Assembly (NCBI RefSeq): GCF_021655555.1
Contig: NZ_AP023086.1
Coordinates: 2,014,685 to 2,078,684 of the forward strand
DNA: 64,000 nucleotides
Source of the DNA: Marinagarivorans cellulosilyticus
GTDB taxonomy: Bacteria > Pseudomonadota > Gammaproteobacteria > Pseudomonadales > Cellvibrionaceae
Reading direction: 5' to 3'
In this document: positions 35,622 through 44,816 of the stretch, one piece after another
Position numbering within the stretch: the stretch's first letter is position 1
How the letters are laid out: each line of letters opens with the position of its first letter
Program-made: the position numbers and the translations under genes
Notes under the pieces: model-generated
The model's database searches: none
The model's input: the letters and a program-made list of their open reading frames with translations, nothing else
Told to the model about the DNA's origin: nothing

Positions 35622-36095
35622 TTCGATGACTCCGATTTTATAATAATTATTTAGTCGTTGTGTTGTGGGGGTTAATGTGGGCTTTTAGCAGAGAGGGTTG
35701 AGCTGCAGCCGATTCTAGCAGTCGCATCTTGCCCCAGATAGTAAGGCCCTAAAAAAATCGAAAGTAGGATGCGATAATTGAGTACCCAATAGGATTACTG
35801 GTAGCGCTACCCCATAAAATACAGATGCTGATATGTATTGATTATTTGTCTTGTAAAATAATATCGAGTACTGGTGGTTGTTTTTTACTTGAAGTCGCAT
35901 GCATGGAATTAAATGAAATTCATAAGCTCTTGTTTTTACTCTATTTTTGGAAGTGATAATCGCGGGCTATTCGTTCTTCAATTTTGGTTACTCGATAGCC
36001 CCTTGTGGTATAAGTTTAGATTTAGTCTCAAATAAATATTCCATGTTATATACTCGTCCGCCTCACTGCATAATCAATAACCTAAGGTGGAAAAT
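35622..36095. other. Divergent intergenic region between GH9 and LodA-like genes
   Basis: No gene seen. It contains TCGCATC near 35724 and its reverse complement GATGCGA near 35770, and otherwise AT-rich promoter-like DNA. No operator could be assigned. Confidence 0.35.
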
Positions 36096-38567
36096 ATGGC
36101 GCTAATAGATACGCTTAAAGCACAGCTTGTTGAGTTATTTGAAAGCGACCCAGGCTGGGTTGCATTGTTTAATCATCATGGCTGGGCGTTTGATGTCGAA
36201 GAGTTAAGGGCTGTGGGTACGCAGCAGCTTGTAGAGTATTTAACGACTTCGTTATTAGATGTGGATTTTACTTTGCCGGGCTTTGAGGACTTCCACAGCG
36301 AGGGGCAGTTATTGGTATGCCCTGGCATCCCAGCGCAAAGCTTGCTCTACCACGCATTGGCATCGCCTAATGTTATTGCCGGGCCCGATGGTTTTGAGTT
36401 GATGCATTTCCCAAGCTTGGCTTTACTAGACACCCTTGAAAACTTTATTTTTTCGGTAGCGGGGGCTTCGTTGCAGTCGCTTGAGCAGCATGCGCGCGAG
36501 CAGTTGGGCTTTCCTGACGGGGCGGCGGTAGAGTTGGCTGTGTGTAGTTTTAGTGTGGAATACCGCACGGCAGCCACTACGGTGCATGGAGAATATGCTG
36601 ATCAGTGTTTTTCGCGTACCGGTGTTGCGCGTGTGGGTACGACGCCTGCGCAATATCAACCGCAATTGCGGGGCTTTAGCCCGTTTGTGGAAGGCGACGA
36701 TATTCACAGTATTCGGGTATTGCCTTGCCGTTATTCGCCGTATATTGCGGTGCGCTCTAAGGGGCGAAAGGATGTCTTTGGCCCCGCGGATAGTTTAAGT
36801 TCGAGCAGCGGCAGTACTAACATTGACGACCGCCAGAATGATTTTTGGGTGCCTTTGCATAAGCTATTTAGTGGCGAAGAATGTTTGCAGGGCTTGAATT
36901 TAAATGTTGACCAACAAGCGCAGCATTTTAATCAGAAGCTAGAAAAATTTGGCCATTTATTAAATGACAAAGCAAATGCCGGCATTCCTGAAAGTGAGCT
37001 GAGCAAGGCGCCGTATCGCTTAAGTGAAAACCTAGCGGGCTGGCAATCGCCTAATGATTTTGGCGAGGGTTTGTTATGCCCCGTGCCGCACCCGTTAGTA
37101 GCTGCTGCCGAAAGCGACAATATGCCGGTGGGTTTTACTAGCCCTAAAATGTCACCCGATGGCAGTAGTGTATTTTACGATTCTTTTGCGCCGAGCTTAG
37201 CCATGCAAGCCGAGCAGGGCGCGCGACCTTGGCCCGAATATGCCCATGTGCGCGAGCAAGTGGAAGCCAATGGCAGCACAGCCAGTTTAAGCGATAACCC
37301 CGATGTGGTTAATATCACCAAGCAAGGTGGTTACACCGCACTGCATTATTTAGATTTTGCCGCCGATGGTTTTATTCACCCGGTTGTTACCCATGCCGGC
37401 CAACAGCTGCTGCAAAGCAATGGCCAAACCCTGGCGGCCGTAAGTGCTTATTCGTTAGTTTCTGCACCGGACTTTTTCCCGCGTGTGCGCCAGCGCTTTA
37501 TTTACCAGTGGTGGAAAAACGAAGTGCCGAATAAAGCAAGCCTGGGGCAGTTGCCTGCTTGGTGGCAGTGGTTAGTCGACAATGGTTATTGGGAAAGTGT
37601 TTGGCGGGCAGAGCCTATTCCGTTATCGGATATTCGTATGGCGGCCAATATACAAATGCCAGAAACACCTTTTTCAGCAAACGATATTACTTGTAGCGCG
37701 ATAGTATCTTTGGTGCAAACGCCGTCGAATACGCTCACTCACAGTGTGCGTAAAATGCCAAATACTCAGCGCAATACCTTTTTGCCTGATGGCGCTGCAG
37801 GTGTTTTTGCGCCCGGTTGGGATACCAGCTTTGATACGGACAAAAGCCAAGCGCAAAATACTAATCATTTAGCGGCATACGGTTTGGGTAGCCCATTCCC
37901 CGAGGATGCCAAGCTGTGTGCAGCCTTAAGCACTTTTTGGCCTGCGGCTGCACCAGATACGACACGCACCTTTTTTGAGGTGCCTTTTTCGGCGGGTAGC
38001 GTAGTACCGCTTACCGATGATGAAATGGGCGTAGGTACGCAACCCAGCTGGGATGGTTTAATTGGCCCACATATTACCGAGCAAAATGCGGATTACATTG
38101 TTGTGCAGTACCCAGATTACCCACGTGCGGATTACACGCGTAATGCGCTAGAGGGGAAATTTTCGATTGCGCAAACGGCAAAAGTTTCTTTTGAAGAATA
38201 CCAGCGGCGCTTACTGACTATGTTGCGTACTTACCGGGCTGTGGGCGAAATCGACAATAAAGAAAACGCACATATTATTTCATTTAAACCGGTTGCTGCT
38301 TTGGATGCCGAGTTGGAGCAAGCGCAAGAGCAAGCCAATATTGAATTAACTGGGCCTATTTACCGCGTAGAGGGTTTTAATAATCGCTTTAATCGGCAAG
38401 CAAATGTAAGTGCGCCAACAAACACCGATGAAAGCGGGCATTACACAACGCGCCAGGTTGTTATTAGCTGGGTGGTATTTGTCGGTGCAGACGGCGGCGT
38501 ATTAATGCGGCTTAAGCAAGGGGATGGTTCGCAGCGCCGCAGCCAATGGACGCTTCAAGACGCTTAG
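36096..38567 (+). CDS. Large LodA/GoxA-like protein (candidate quinone-cofactor oxidase) of uncertain function
   Basis: About 823 residues, ATG 36096 with AAGG 8 bases upstream; no signal peptide. Near residues 175-190 it has TGVARVGTTPAQY, similar to the N-terminal 'IGIARVGNSP..Y' signature of LodA/GoxA amino-acid oxidases, preceded by an extra ~165-residue N-terminal region. The C-terminal third has DAKLC followed by FWPAAAPD, recalling the Asp/Cys/Trp neighbourhood where LodA builds its cysteine tryptophylquinone cofactor, but I cannot align the crosslinking Trp with certainty. The next gene is a LodB-like flavoprotein, the kind needed to form that cofactor. LodA-type enzymes oxidise lysine or glycine and release H2O2. 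Function here is inference. Confidence 0.55.
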   Translation: MALIDTLKAQLVELFESDPGWVALFNHHGWAFDVEELRAVGTQQLVEYLTTSLLDVDFTLPGFEDFHSEGQLLVCPGIPAQSLLYHALASPNVIAGPDGFELMHFPSLALLDTLENFIFSVAGASLQSLEQHAREQLGFPDGAAVELAVCSFSVEYRTAATTVHGEYADQCFSRTGVARVGTTPAQYQPQLRGFSPFVEGDDIHSIRVLPCRYSPYIAVRSKGRKDVFGPADSLSSSSGSTNIDDRQNDFWVPLHKLFSGEECLQGLNLNVDQQAQHFNQKLEKFGHLLNDKANAGIPESELSKAPYRLSENLAGWQSPNDFGEGLLCPVPHPLVAAAESDNMPVGFTSPKMSPDGSSVFYDSFAPSLAMQAEQGARPWPEYAHVREQVEANGSTASLSDNPDVVNITKQGGYTALHYLDFAADGFIHPVVTHAGQQLLQSNGQTLAAVSAYSLVSAPDFFPRVRQRFIYQWWKNEVPNKASLGQLPAWWQWLVDNGYWESVWRAEPIPLSDIRMAANIQMPETPFSANDITCSAIVSLVQTPSNTLTHSVRKMPNTQRNTFLPDGAAGVFAPGWDTSFDTDKSQAQNTNHLAAYGLGSPFPEDAKLCAALSTFWPAAAPDTTRTFFEVPFSAGSVVPLTDDEMGVGTQPSWDGLIGPHITEQNADYIVVQYPDYPRADYTRNALEGKFSIAQTAKVSFEEYQRRLLTMLRTYRAVGEIDNKENAHIISFKPVAALDAELEQAQEQANIELTGPIYRVEGFNNRFNRQANVSAPTNTDESGHYTTRQVVISWVVFVGADGGVLMRLKQGDGSQRRSQWTLQDA

Positions 38568-38582
38568 CGGGCATTGCTAATA

Positions 38583-39656
38583 ATGCCTGATGTTCAGGTG
38601 GTTGTTATTGGCGGTGGCCCGGCAGGCGCGGCGGCCGCCATTAGCGCCCGCCAATACGGTTTAAGCGTTACCCTTATTGAGCAGCAAGCATTTCCTCGGC
38701 ACCGGCCAGGGGAATCTTTGCACCCAGGCGTTGAGCCTGTGTTATTGCAGTTGGGTTTAACTCCTGAGTGGCTTAGTCGTTTTTCGCGCTTTTCTGGTCA
38801 TTGGCAAGAGGTTGGCGGTGATCGGCACTTTCAGCCATTTGGGCGGGATGCCGCAGGACCATGGCAGGGGTTTCATATACCGCGCGCTGCGCTTGATCAA
38901 AAATTATTGCAGGTAGCTGCTGAGTTAGGGGCTGTGGTTATACAGCCGTGTAAAGCCTCTGCCATTAGTCCGTTGGCGAATGGTTATAGTATTCACACCG
39001 TGGCGCACGGTGACATTACGGCAGATATTGTGATTGATGCATCCGGTGCAAGGCATTGGTTGTCGCGGCAGTTTAATCATGCCGTTACGCCTTATAGCCA
39101 GCCACTTTATGCGCGCTATGGTTATGTAAAACATGATTCTCAGGCCGGCTATGCACCTTGCTTTAAGGCTGATGCTAACCGTTGGTTATGGACCGCGGCA
39201 ATTAATAACGAGCAGTTACATTGGACGCAATTAGCCTTTAGTGGCTCGCCGGCCGATTTTACATTCATTGAAAATAAGGTGTTTCCCTCTAAGGCGAAAA
39301 AAATACCTATTCACCTTTTAAAACAGCCCCCCGTGGAATTAAATAACACCCAAACTATTGGCGCTATTCGCGGCGCTGATGTGACTTGGCGCAAAGCAGA
39401 GCAATGTGCAGGCAGGGCATTCTTTAAGGTGGGGGATGCGGGTTTTGTATTGGATCCAGCCAGTTCTCACGGTGTGCTTAAAGCATTGATGTCGGGTATT
39501 TATGCCGCCTATATGGGTAGCCAGTTGCTGCAGGGGCGTTTATCGGCCGAGCAAACGCAAGAGTGTTATCAGGTGTGGATGGATGAGCATTTTAATAGCG
39601 ACAAAAAAGTGTTATCGGACTTTTATGCTGGGTTAAGCGCTATAGGGCACCTCTAA
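38583..39656 (+). CDS. LodB-like FAD-dependent oxidoreductase
   Basis: About 357 residues, cytosolic. The N-terminus VVVIGGGPAGAAAAI is the FAD/NAD Rossmann fingerprint; PRHRPGESLHPGVEPVL and GDAGFVLDPASSHGVLKAL are typical of the halogenase/geranylgeranyl-reductase-like flavoproteins that include LodB/GoxB. LodB-type proteins are required for maturation of the tryptophylquinone of LodA partners. It starts 15 bases after the LodA-like gene, so they form a two-gene operon. The last codons and stop (CACCTCTAA) lie inside a family A repeat end, so the C-terminus may have been trimmed or rewritten by that element. Confidence 0.8.
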   Translation: MPDVQVVVIGGGPAGAAAAISARQYGLSVTLIEQQAFPRHRPGESLHPGVEPVLLQLGLTPEWLSRFSRFSGHWQEVGGDRHFQPFGRDAAGPWQGFHIPRAALDQKLLQVAAELGAVVIQPCKASAISPLANGYSIHTVAHGDITADIVIDASGARHWLSRQFNHAVTPYSQPLYARYGYVKHDSQAGYAPCFKADANRWLWTAAINNEQLHWTQLAFSGSPADFTFIENKVFPSKAKKIPIHLLKQPPVELNNTQTIGAIRGADVTWRKAEQCAGRAFFKVGDAGFVLDPASSHGVLKALMSGIYAAYMGSQLLQGRLSAEQTQECYQVWMDEHFNSDKKVLSDFYAGLSAIGHL

Positions 39657-39685
39657 AAATAGTAATTTTTTTGTGAGTGCAAGGG
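39645..39685 (-). repeat. Family A element end, copy A5
   Basis: GGGCACCTCTAAAAATAGTA followed by a T run and TGTGAG. Its reverse complement matches the right end of copy A1 (CTCACAAAAAAATACTATTT, around 9444-9463). Only about 40 bases are clearly shared. It overlaps the last 12 bases of the LodB-like gene. Confidence 0.55.
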
Positions 39686-39826
39686 CAGAAGTTGCTCCTG
39701 GCAACTTTCTGCATTTCCTCCATCTATAGACAACTGATTGGCCTATTGAGCCAAGTGTATGAAGGTTGCGCACGTTAAGCTTTGGGTAAATCACAACAGT
39801 GCACCAAAGTGCAAAGGTGAATCCCC

Positions 39827-40306
39827 ATGAGTGCTCAATGCCCACAAGTTCATCACGCTATACACCAACATACCTTTAGCGATACTTGGACCTATATTGG
39901 AATTGGCCGTTATACCGGTTTGCACGTGATTATGCGTGTTTTACCTGCCCCTGCGAACAGCGGTATTCGTTTTATTCGGCGTGATGTTAACAGCGTGAAT
40001 AATGAGATTATAGTTACGCCTTACAATATTCGGAACGAGCACGGCTGTATAACAGTGAGTAATGCCGTTGGAATTCGTGTGGCGTCTGCCGATAGACTAT
40101 TGGCGGCCTTAAGCCATTACAGTATAGATAATGCAACGATTGTACTGGATAGCCCAGAAATCCCCCATGATGGTTCGCAGAGCATTGATGGCAGTGGCAT
40201 TAGTTTTGCGCAAATTATTAGTGATGTTGGCACTAAGGCGCAAAGCGCTTTGCGTGATAACCGCAATATACCGCAGCCCAATGGGCGGGCTACGGTATGG
40301 CGTTAA
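39827..40306 (+). CDS. Single-domain LpxC-like protein lacking the zinc-binding half
   Basis: A 159-residue protein; AAGGTG 8 bases before the ATG. Residues about 12-130 follow domain I of LpxC (UDP-3-O-acyl-GlcNAc deacetylase of lipid A synthesis): HTF... GIGRYTGLHVIMRVLPAPANSGIRFIRRD, then SHYSIDNATIVLDSPEIPHDGSQS. In LpxC the 'TVEHL' segment supplies a zinc His; here the equivalent reads SADRL, and the second domain with the other ligands and the active-site base is missing. It should therefore be inactive as a deacetylase and may be a regulatory or binding paralogue. The true lpxC must lie elsewhere. The tail (NGRATVWR) is short and not LpxC-like. Confidence 0.78.
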   Translation: MSAQCPQVHHAIHQHTFSDTWTYIGIGRYTGLHVIMRVLPAPANSGIRFIRRDVNSVNNEIIVTPYNIRNEHGCITVSNAVGIRVASADRLLAALSHYSIDNATIVLDSPEIPHDGSQSIDGSGISFAQIISDVGTKAQSALRDNRNIPQPNGRATVWR

Positions 40307-40312
40307 TATTGA

Positions 40313-41590
40313 TCAAATATTTTCTTGGATGGTATTTACAAGGTCAGTAAAGGCGGTTACTTCTAGCAGCGTATTGTATGCAGTGGTGTGCTGGTAGCCG
40401 GCTTGTAATAGGAATTCTATAAAGTCGTAAATGCTTTTAATGGGGCTTGCGTGGGTGGTATGTTTTTTAAGACTAAAGCTCGCGAAATGATGGTGAAGCT
40501 CGTTTATCTTTAATTTTTCAGTGGCACTTTTTTTACGCAGCTGCTGAATTAAATCATCAACAATATCTTTTAATAGCGTAATTTCCAGTGTAGACCAATG
40601 CTTTAATTGGCCTACTTTCTCGATAATTTTATTGCTTAGTGTTATTTCTAAGTAGGTAATAATATTCGCTAAAGTGAGTTCTAAATTTGTGTTTACGGTA
40701 CCTGCCAGCGGTTGTGTGTCGCTGCACTCATGTAGCATGGTGCCGGCAAGAATAGAATTGGCAATGGCAATATCACTTAGCCCCTCAATTAATGATGATG
40801 GCGCAATGGCAGGGATGTATAACGAGGGGATCTGGCGCAGTAAATCTACCTCCCAAGCGTGCGGCACTATATCAATGCTGTTCCACAACCGTGTTGTGGT
40901 ACTGGCTAAGCATTGATCGTAGTAATTTGCCCAAGCTTGGTTGCCAGCTGCAGGCCCTGCACTGGGGACTACCGCAATTTGGCTATTGCCTTTTGGGTCC
41001 CAGCTTACAGGGTTATTTTGTAAATCATGCATGGCTAGCGCCATCGCTGGCGATAATGCGCCACCCAAGCTATGCCCTGTTATTGTAATTTCCAGTGCGC
41101 CTTGCGCGCTGGTGTGCGTGGCTAGATATTCCAATGCCGTTTGATTATTGCTTGTAAGTGCTAGCAGCGCGGTTAACCCTAAGTGCGTGCCGTTAGAGAT
41201 TTTAATATCACTATTTTTTGTGCTATCGCCACTGGCGAAAGGCCAAGGTTGCAACGGGTTAATTAAAAAGTCTTCGTGAATCCAGCCATAACGAGAAATG
41301 GGATTAGTACCCGAAATAGCAATAACAAACTCGTTAGGGCTACTGCTATTTTGTGCAATATAAAAGGCATTATCGGCAACGTCTGAGCCTGGCGTTTGAT
41401 ACACCGCCGGCCCCCAAACCAAGTCCCATTGCCCTATTAAGCCTTGCGCAGTGGTATCTTTTAGCGTGGCGTTAATCACTTTTGAAGCATAGGCTTCTAG
41501 TTGCGCTACGGTGCCGTGCTGGTCTGAAGGCGTACCCGCTAACGTGCTGAGCGCATAGGTTTTTTGTATGGAGTTGAAGGCTGTCGTCAT
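40313..41590 (-). CDS. Class 3 lipase family protein
   Basis: A 425-residue alpha/beta hydrolase. It has the lipase class 3 nucleophile elbow GHSLGGALS (Ser174), the upstream FVIAISGTNP oxyanion segment and an NSIDIVPH segment where the catalytic Asp is expected. There is no classical signal peptide, so secretion by this route is doubtful. The C-terminal ~170 residues are helical and family-unique. It converges on the LpxC-like gene with a 6-base gap. Confidence 0.88.
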   Translation of the reverse strand: MTTAFNSIQKTYALSTLAGTPSDQHGTVAQLEAYASKVINATLKDTTAQGLIGQWDLVWGPAVYQTPGSDVADNAFYIAQNSSSPNEFVIAISGTNPISRYGWIHEDFLINPLQPWPFASGDSTKNSDIKISNGTHLGLTALLALTSNNQTALEYLATHTSAQGALEITITGHSLGGALSPAMALAMHDLQNNPVSWDPKGNSQIAVVPSAGPAAGNQAWANYYDQCLASTTTRLWNSIDIVPHAWEVDLLRQIPSLYIPAIAPSSLIEGLSDIAIANSILAGTMLHECSDTQPLAGTVNTNLELTLANIITYLEITLSNKIIEKVGQLKHWSTLEITLLKDIVDDLIQQLRKKSATEKLKINELHHHFASFSLKKHTTHASPIKSIYDFIEFLLQAGYQHTTAYNTLLEVTAFTDLVNTIQENI

Positions 41591-41833
41591 AGCTATAAGC
41601 TCGCGTAGTAAGGTCGTTTACAAGAGGAAACCGCAATTGTGCATTTTAGTGATGCCTACCGCTATTACAGGGCATTACACGTGGTTATTGTGCTGTACGC
41701 TGGGTCGTGGTTGGCGACCACAGTACTCATTTTTCGAGTAGTGCCATAGCAGCATTTTTTCGGGCGGTGCGAAGTTGCGCATATTTTACGGCGCTTGCGT
41801 ACAAAGCAAAGCTGGCGGCTGGTCTTCCGCCTT
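41591..41833. other. Intergenic DNA upstream of the lipase gene
   Basis: Presumed promoter region of the lipase gene; no gene or operator recognised. Confidence 0.35.
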
Positions 41834-42008
41834 GTTTAACCTAGAAACCGCAGTTGAGAGTCAAAAAGATGCGTGTTCCGTTGGTGTGCATAGCGTGCAG
41901 TAAAAATGCGTGGTCATCTTATTGGTGATAAGCCATTTTTATTACGCGTTAGGTGCACCAAGGGGGACGAAAACTTTGACGGTTCACTGCTGTTTTTAGG
42001 TTTAATAT
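41834..42008 (+). repeat. Family B inverted-repeat element (MITE-like), copy B1
   Basis: About 175 bases. Left end TTAACCTAGAAACCGCAGT and right end (reverse complement) TAAACCTAAAAACAGCAGT match at 16 of 19 positions. The interior shares CGTTGGTG, GCGTGCAGTAAAAATG and TTATTGGTGATAA with copy B2. No coding capacity. It lies between divergent genes 40313 and 42200. Confidence 0.7.
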
Positions 42009-42199
42009 AGCCCATAAACCAGCCTTCAACTTCGCCATTCATAGCGTCTATTAGGTGGCCTATGCGCCTAAAGGTTAAACTCGCAAAAGTGCTTTTTTCG
42101 GGTTTAACCAGTAAAGAGACAGAAATTTTTCAGCTTGGTATTGTATCTTAGGGCACAATCAAAATATTTCATGATTGATTTGATAAGGGAGGTTTAGCG

Positions 42200-42436
42200 G
42201 TGGCTTTTACTCAGCAAGAAAAGCAAATGTTATTGGCGGTAAAAGGGGTAGGGCCGACCGTAATTAAGCGCTTTGAGGAAATTGGTATTCATTCACTTGC
42301 AGAGCTTAGTCAGTATAGTGCCGATGATATTGCACAAATGGTTGCGGGCATGTTGCATTCAAGTTGTTGGAAAAATAGCCCGCAGGCTAAGCAGGCTATT
42401 ACTGGCGCAATACAATGCGCAAAAGACAATACTTAA
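42200..42436 (+). CDS. Small helix-hairpin-helix protein
   Basis: A 78-residue protein with GTG start and a strong GGGAGG 7 bases upstream. Residues 12-42 form a helix-hairpin-helix motif (VKGVGPTVIKRFEEIGIHSLAELS) of the kind that contacts DNA backbone; the rest is a short helical tail. It resembles Cdd1/'pathogenicity locus'-type small HhH proteins, but the family assignment is tentative. Single gene. Confidence 0.75.
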   Translation: MAFTQQEKQMLLAVKGVGPTVIKRFEEIGIHSLAELSQYSADDIAQMVAGMLHSSCWKNSPQAKQAITGAIQCAKDNT

Positions 42437-42479
42437 ACTAACGACTGCTTCGCGGTGAATGCCGCCGTTAGCATTGGAC

Positions 42480-44048
42480 TTAATCTAAAGCAACCACCAT
42501 CACTGATTTTGCAGGTAGCGAAACCACTAACTTGCCATTCTTAGCCTTGCGCTTGTAGGCTTCTGGTTTCACTACGTTGGGGTTTTTAAAGGTGTTATGC
42601 GCGTCCATCGCTTTGGCCGTCAATAGTGAACCTTTAGCTTGTTTTATTTTGCTGCCGGTATTAATCGTTACATCGGTGGCTTCGGTAGGGTGAGTATTGG
42701 CTAGCGCTAACCAAAGCTTACCTTTTTTATCACGCGCGGCCGAGGCGCTAACCGTAGGGATTTTATCTTCGCCTAGGCTGTAGCCTTTATCGCCATTAAT
42801 GGCGATAGGTAGCGAGGTGGCATCTTGAAATGGAATGTACATTTTAAACACGTGATAAGTCGGCGTGAGTAGCATTTTTTCTTTGTCGGTGAGAATCATC
42901 GCCTGTAATACATTCACCATTTGCGCGATGTTACTCATTTGAATGCGTTCGGCGTATTGGTGAAATATATTCAGGTTAACACTGGCGACAAGGGCGTCGC
43001 GAATGGTGTTTTGTTGGTATAAAAAGCCAGGGTCTTCACCGTCTTCTACGTCGTACCAGGTGCCCCATTCATCCACATAAAAACCCACTTTATTCTCTGG
43101 GTCTAGCTTCTCCATAATGGCGAGATTTTCTTTAATATAATCTTCGATTTTTAAAGTATTAAACAGCGTAGAAAACCATTCAGTTTCAGGGAAGCCCAGC
43201 GCTTTGCCGTGCTTGTCCCAGTTGCCTGTTGGCAGGGTGTAGTAATGGTGGCTAATGGCATTCATGCGCATGCTCCAAGTTTCGGGCACTTGCTCTAACA
43301 AGGTTTGTGTCCACTCGGTTTGCGCGGTATGGCCGCCGCTGGCAATCATGATGGGTTTGTTATCGCCAGAGGTTTTGGCGAAGGTGGCCCAGTGCTTATA
43401 AAGGTCGGCGTAGTAGTCGGGCGTCATGGTGCCGCCACAGCCCCAAGCTTCGTTGCCAATGGCCCAATAGTGAATGCGCCAAGGCTTATCGCGGCCATTG
43501 CTGCGGCGCTCTTTGGCGAGTGTCGAGTCGCCATCGGCCGTCATGTATTCCAGCCATGCTGCCATTTCCCGCGGGCTGCCGGTGCCTAAATTGGCGTTAA
43601 TGTACACTTCAGAGCCAAGCATATCGGCAAATTCAAAAAACTCGTGGGTGCCAAAGGCGTTATTGTCGGTAACCCCGCCCCAATTTGTATTAATGGTGAC
43701 TGGGCGTTTATCGCGCGGGCCAATGCCATCGCGCCAGTGGTATTCGTCCGCAAAGCAGCCGCCGGGCCAGCGCAGTAGCGGCACTTGTAGATCTTTAAGG
43801 GCTTTAAGAACATCGTTGCGAAAACCACGGGTATTGGGAATTGTTGAGTCCTCGCCCACCCATACGCCTTCGTAAATACCGCGGCCTAGGTGCTCCATAA
43901 ATTGCCCGTAGATATTGCGGTGAATGGTTGGGCCTGTTTGTGTTGTATCGATGCTAATGTTTACCTCGGCGCGAACAAGATTGGCGCTTAACAAGCAAAG
44001 CATCATGGCTAAGGTCGGGAGAACCCAGCGGAGTCGTGGTTTTAACAT
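42480..44048 (-). CDS. Secreted GH51 alpha-L-arabinofuranosidase
   Basis: About 522 residues from ATG 44048 (GGA 7 bases upstream; the TTG at 44060 is less likely), with signal peptide (LAMMLCLLSANLVRA). GH51 marks: YGQFMEHLGRGIYEG near the start, LRWPGGCFAD, the acid/base in AIGNEAWG (Glu200), SHHYY and the nucleophile in VDEWGTW (Glu327); the C-terminal beta-sandwich is present. GH51 enzymes release L-arabinofuranose from arabinan or arabinoxylan; most are cytoplasmic, so a secreted form fits the polysaccharide theme here. Confidence 0.95.
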   Translation of the reverse strand: MLKPRLRWVLPTLAMMLCLLSANLVRAEVNISIDTTQTGPTIHRNIYGQFMEHLGRGIYEGVWVGEDSTIPNTRGFRNDVLKALKDLQVPLLRWPGGCFADEYHWRDGIGPRDKRPVTINTNWGGVTDNNAFGTHEFFEFADMLGSEVYINANLGTGSPREMAAWLEYMTADGDSTLAKERRSNGRDKPWRIHYWAIGNEAWGCGGTMTPDYYADLYKHWATFAKTSGDNKPIMIASGGHTAQTEWTQTLLEQVPETWSMRMNAISHHYYTLPTGNWDKHGKALGFPETEWFSTLFNTLKIEDYIKENLAIMEKLDPENKVGFYVDEWGTWYDVEDGEDPGFLYQQNTIRDALVASVNLNIFHQYAERIQMSNIAQMVNVLQAMILTDKEKMLLTPTYHVFKMYIPFQDATSLPIAINGDKGYSLGEDKIPTVSASAARDKKGKLWLALANTHPTEATDVTINTGSKIKQAKGSLLTAKAMDAHNTFKNPNVVKPEAYKRKAKNGKLVVSLPAKSVMVVALD

Positions 44049-44263
44049 AGGGATATCCAAATGGTGAGTGTGTTGTTGCCAGTTTATCGTTTTTGTTGCT
44101 CCATAATAGCAACTTTGGTGCTAGCCACTTATGTCGGCTTACCGAGTTTGTAATGCAAAATTAACTAGGCCTTGGGCGTGGTTGCCCGCAAACCGGCTTG
44201 GCTAGTGCTTGTATGGCGGCGGGCGTATAATGGCGTGTTTTCTCGCTTTGTTTGGACTGCACC

Positions 44264-44776
44264 ATGAATGACAACATCAATTACAAGAACAACCCCTTAC
44301 ATGGTTTAGGCCTAAAAGACTTACTCACAGAAATTGTCGATTACTACGGGTTTAACATTCTAGATGCCTATTTAAATATTAATTGCTTTAAAACTAACCC
44401 CAGTATTGAATCTAGCGTTAAGTTTTTAAAAAAAACGGATTGGGCGCGAGAAAAAGTCGAAGCCTTTTATTTGTACCAGTACAAAAGCTTGCCAAGAGCT
44501 TCAGCCGAGCAATTCGAGTTGCCACCACGTGACCGCATTGTGCCAGATGGTCAAACGCCCGGTGAGCCAGCCGAACTCAGCCTAGAAGATGCCGAGCGCC
44601 TGCGAGAGAAAAAAGCTAAAAAAGCGGCAGAATTCAAAGCCGGTAACGGGCGCAAGCCTAGCGGGCCGCGCAATAATGGCCCACGTAACCGCGCACCGGA
44701 TAGAAGCCGAAGCAAACCAGCAGCCACCAATAGCGCCGACCCATGGGCCAACTGGAAGAGCAAAAACGAAGAGTGA
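44264..44776 (+). CDS. VF530-type DNA-binding protein
   Basis: About 170 residues from ATG 44264. Residues 6-75 match the VF530 (DUF2132) family: NNPLHGLGLKDLLTEIVDYYGFN... NPSIESSVKFLKKTDWAREKVE. The C-terminal ~90 residues are a basic, Arg/Pro/Asn-rich disordered tail (GRKPSGPRNNGPRNRAP) that is not part of the core family and may bind nucleic acid. It leads a short same-strand run with the RluA-type and CWC genes. Confidence 0.9.
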   Translation: MNDNINYKNNPLHGLGLKDLLTEIVDYYGFNILDAYLNINCFKTNPSIESSVKFLKKTDWAREKVEAFYLYQYKSLPRASAEQFELPPRDRIVPDGQTPGEPAELSLEDAERLREKKAKKAAEFKAGNGRKPSGPRNNGPRNRAPDRSRSKPAATNSADPWANWKSKNEE

Positions 44777-44816
44777 TTGCCGCTACAGTTAACCCGCCGC
44801 AGGGCGCGTATTGCTA

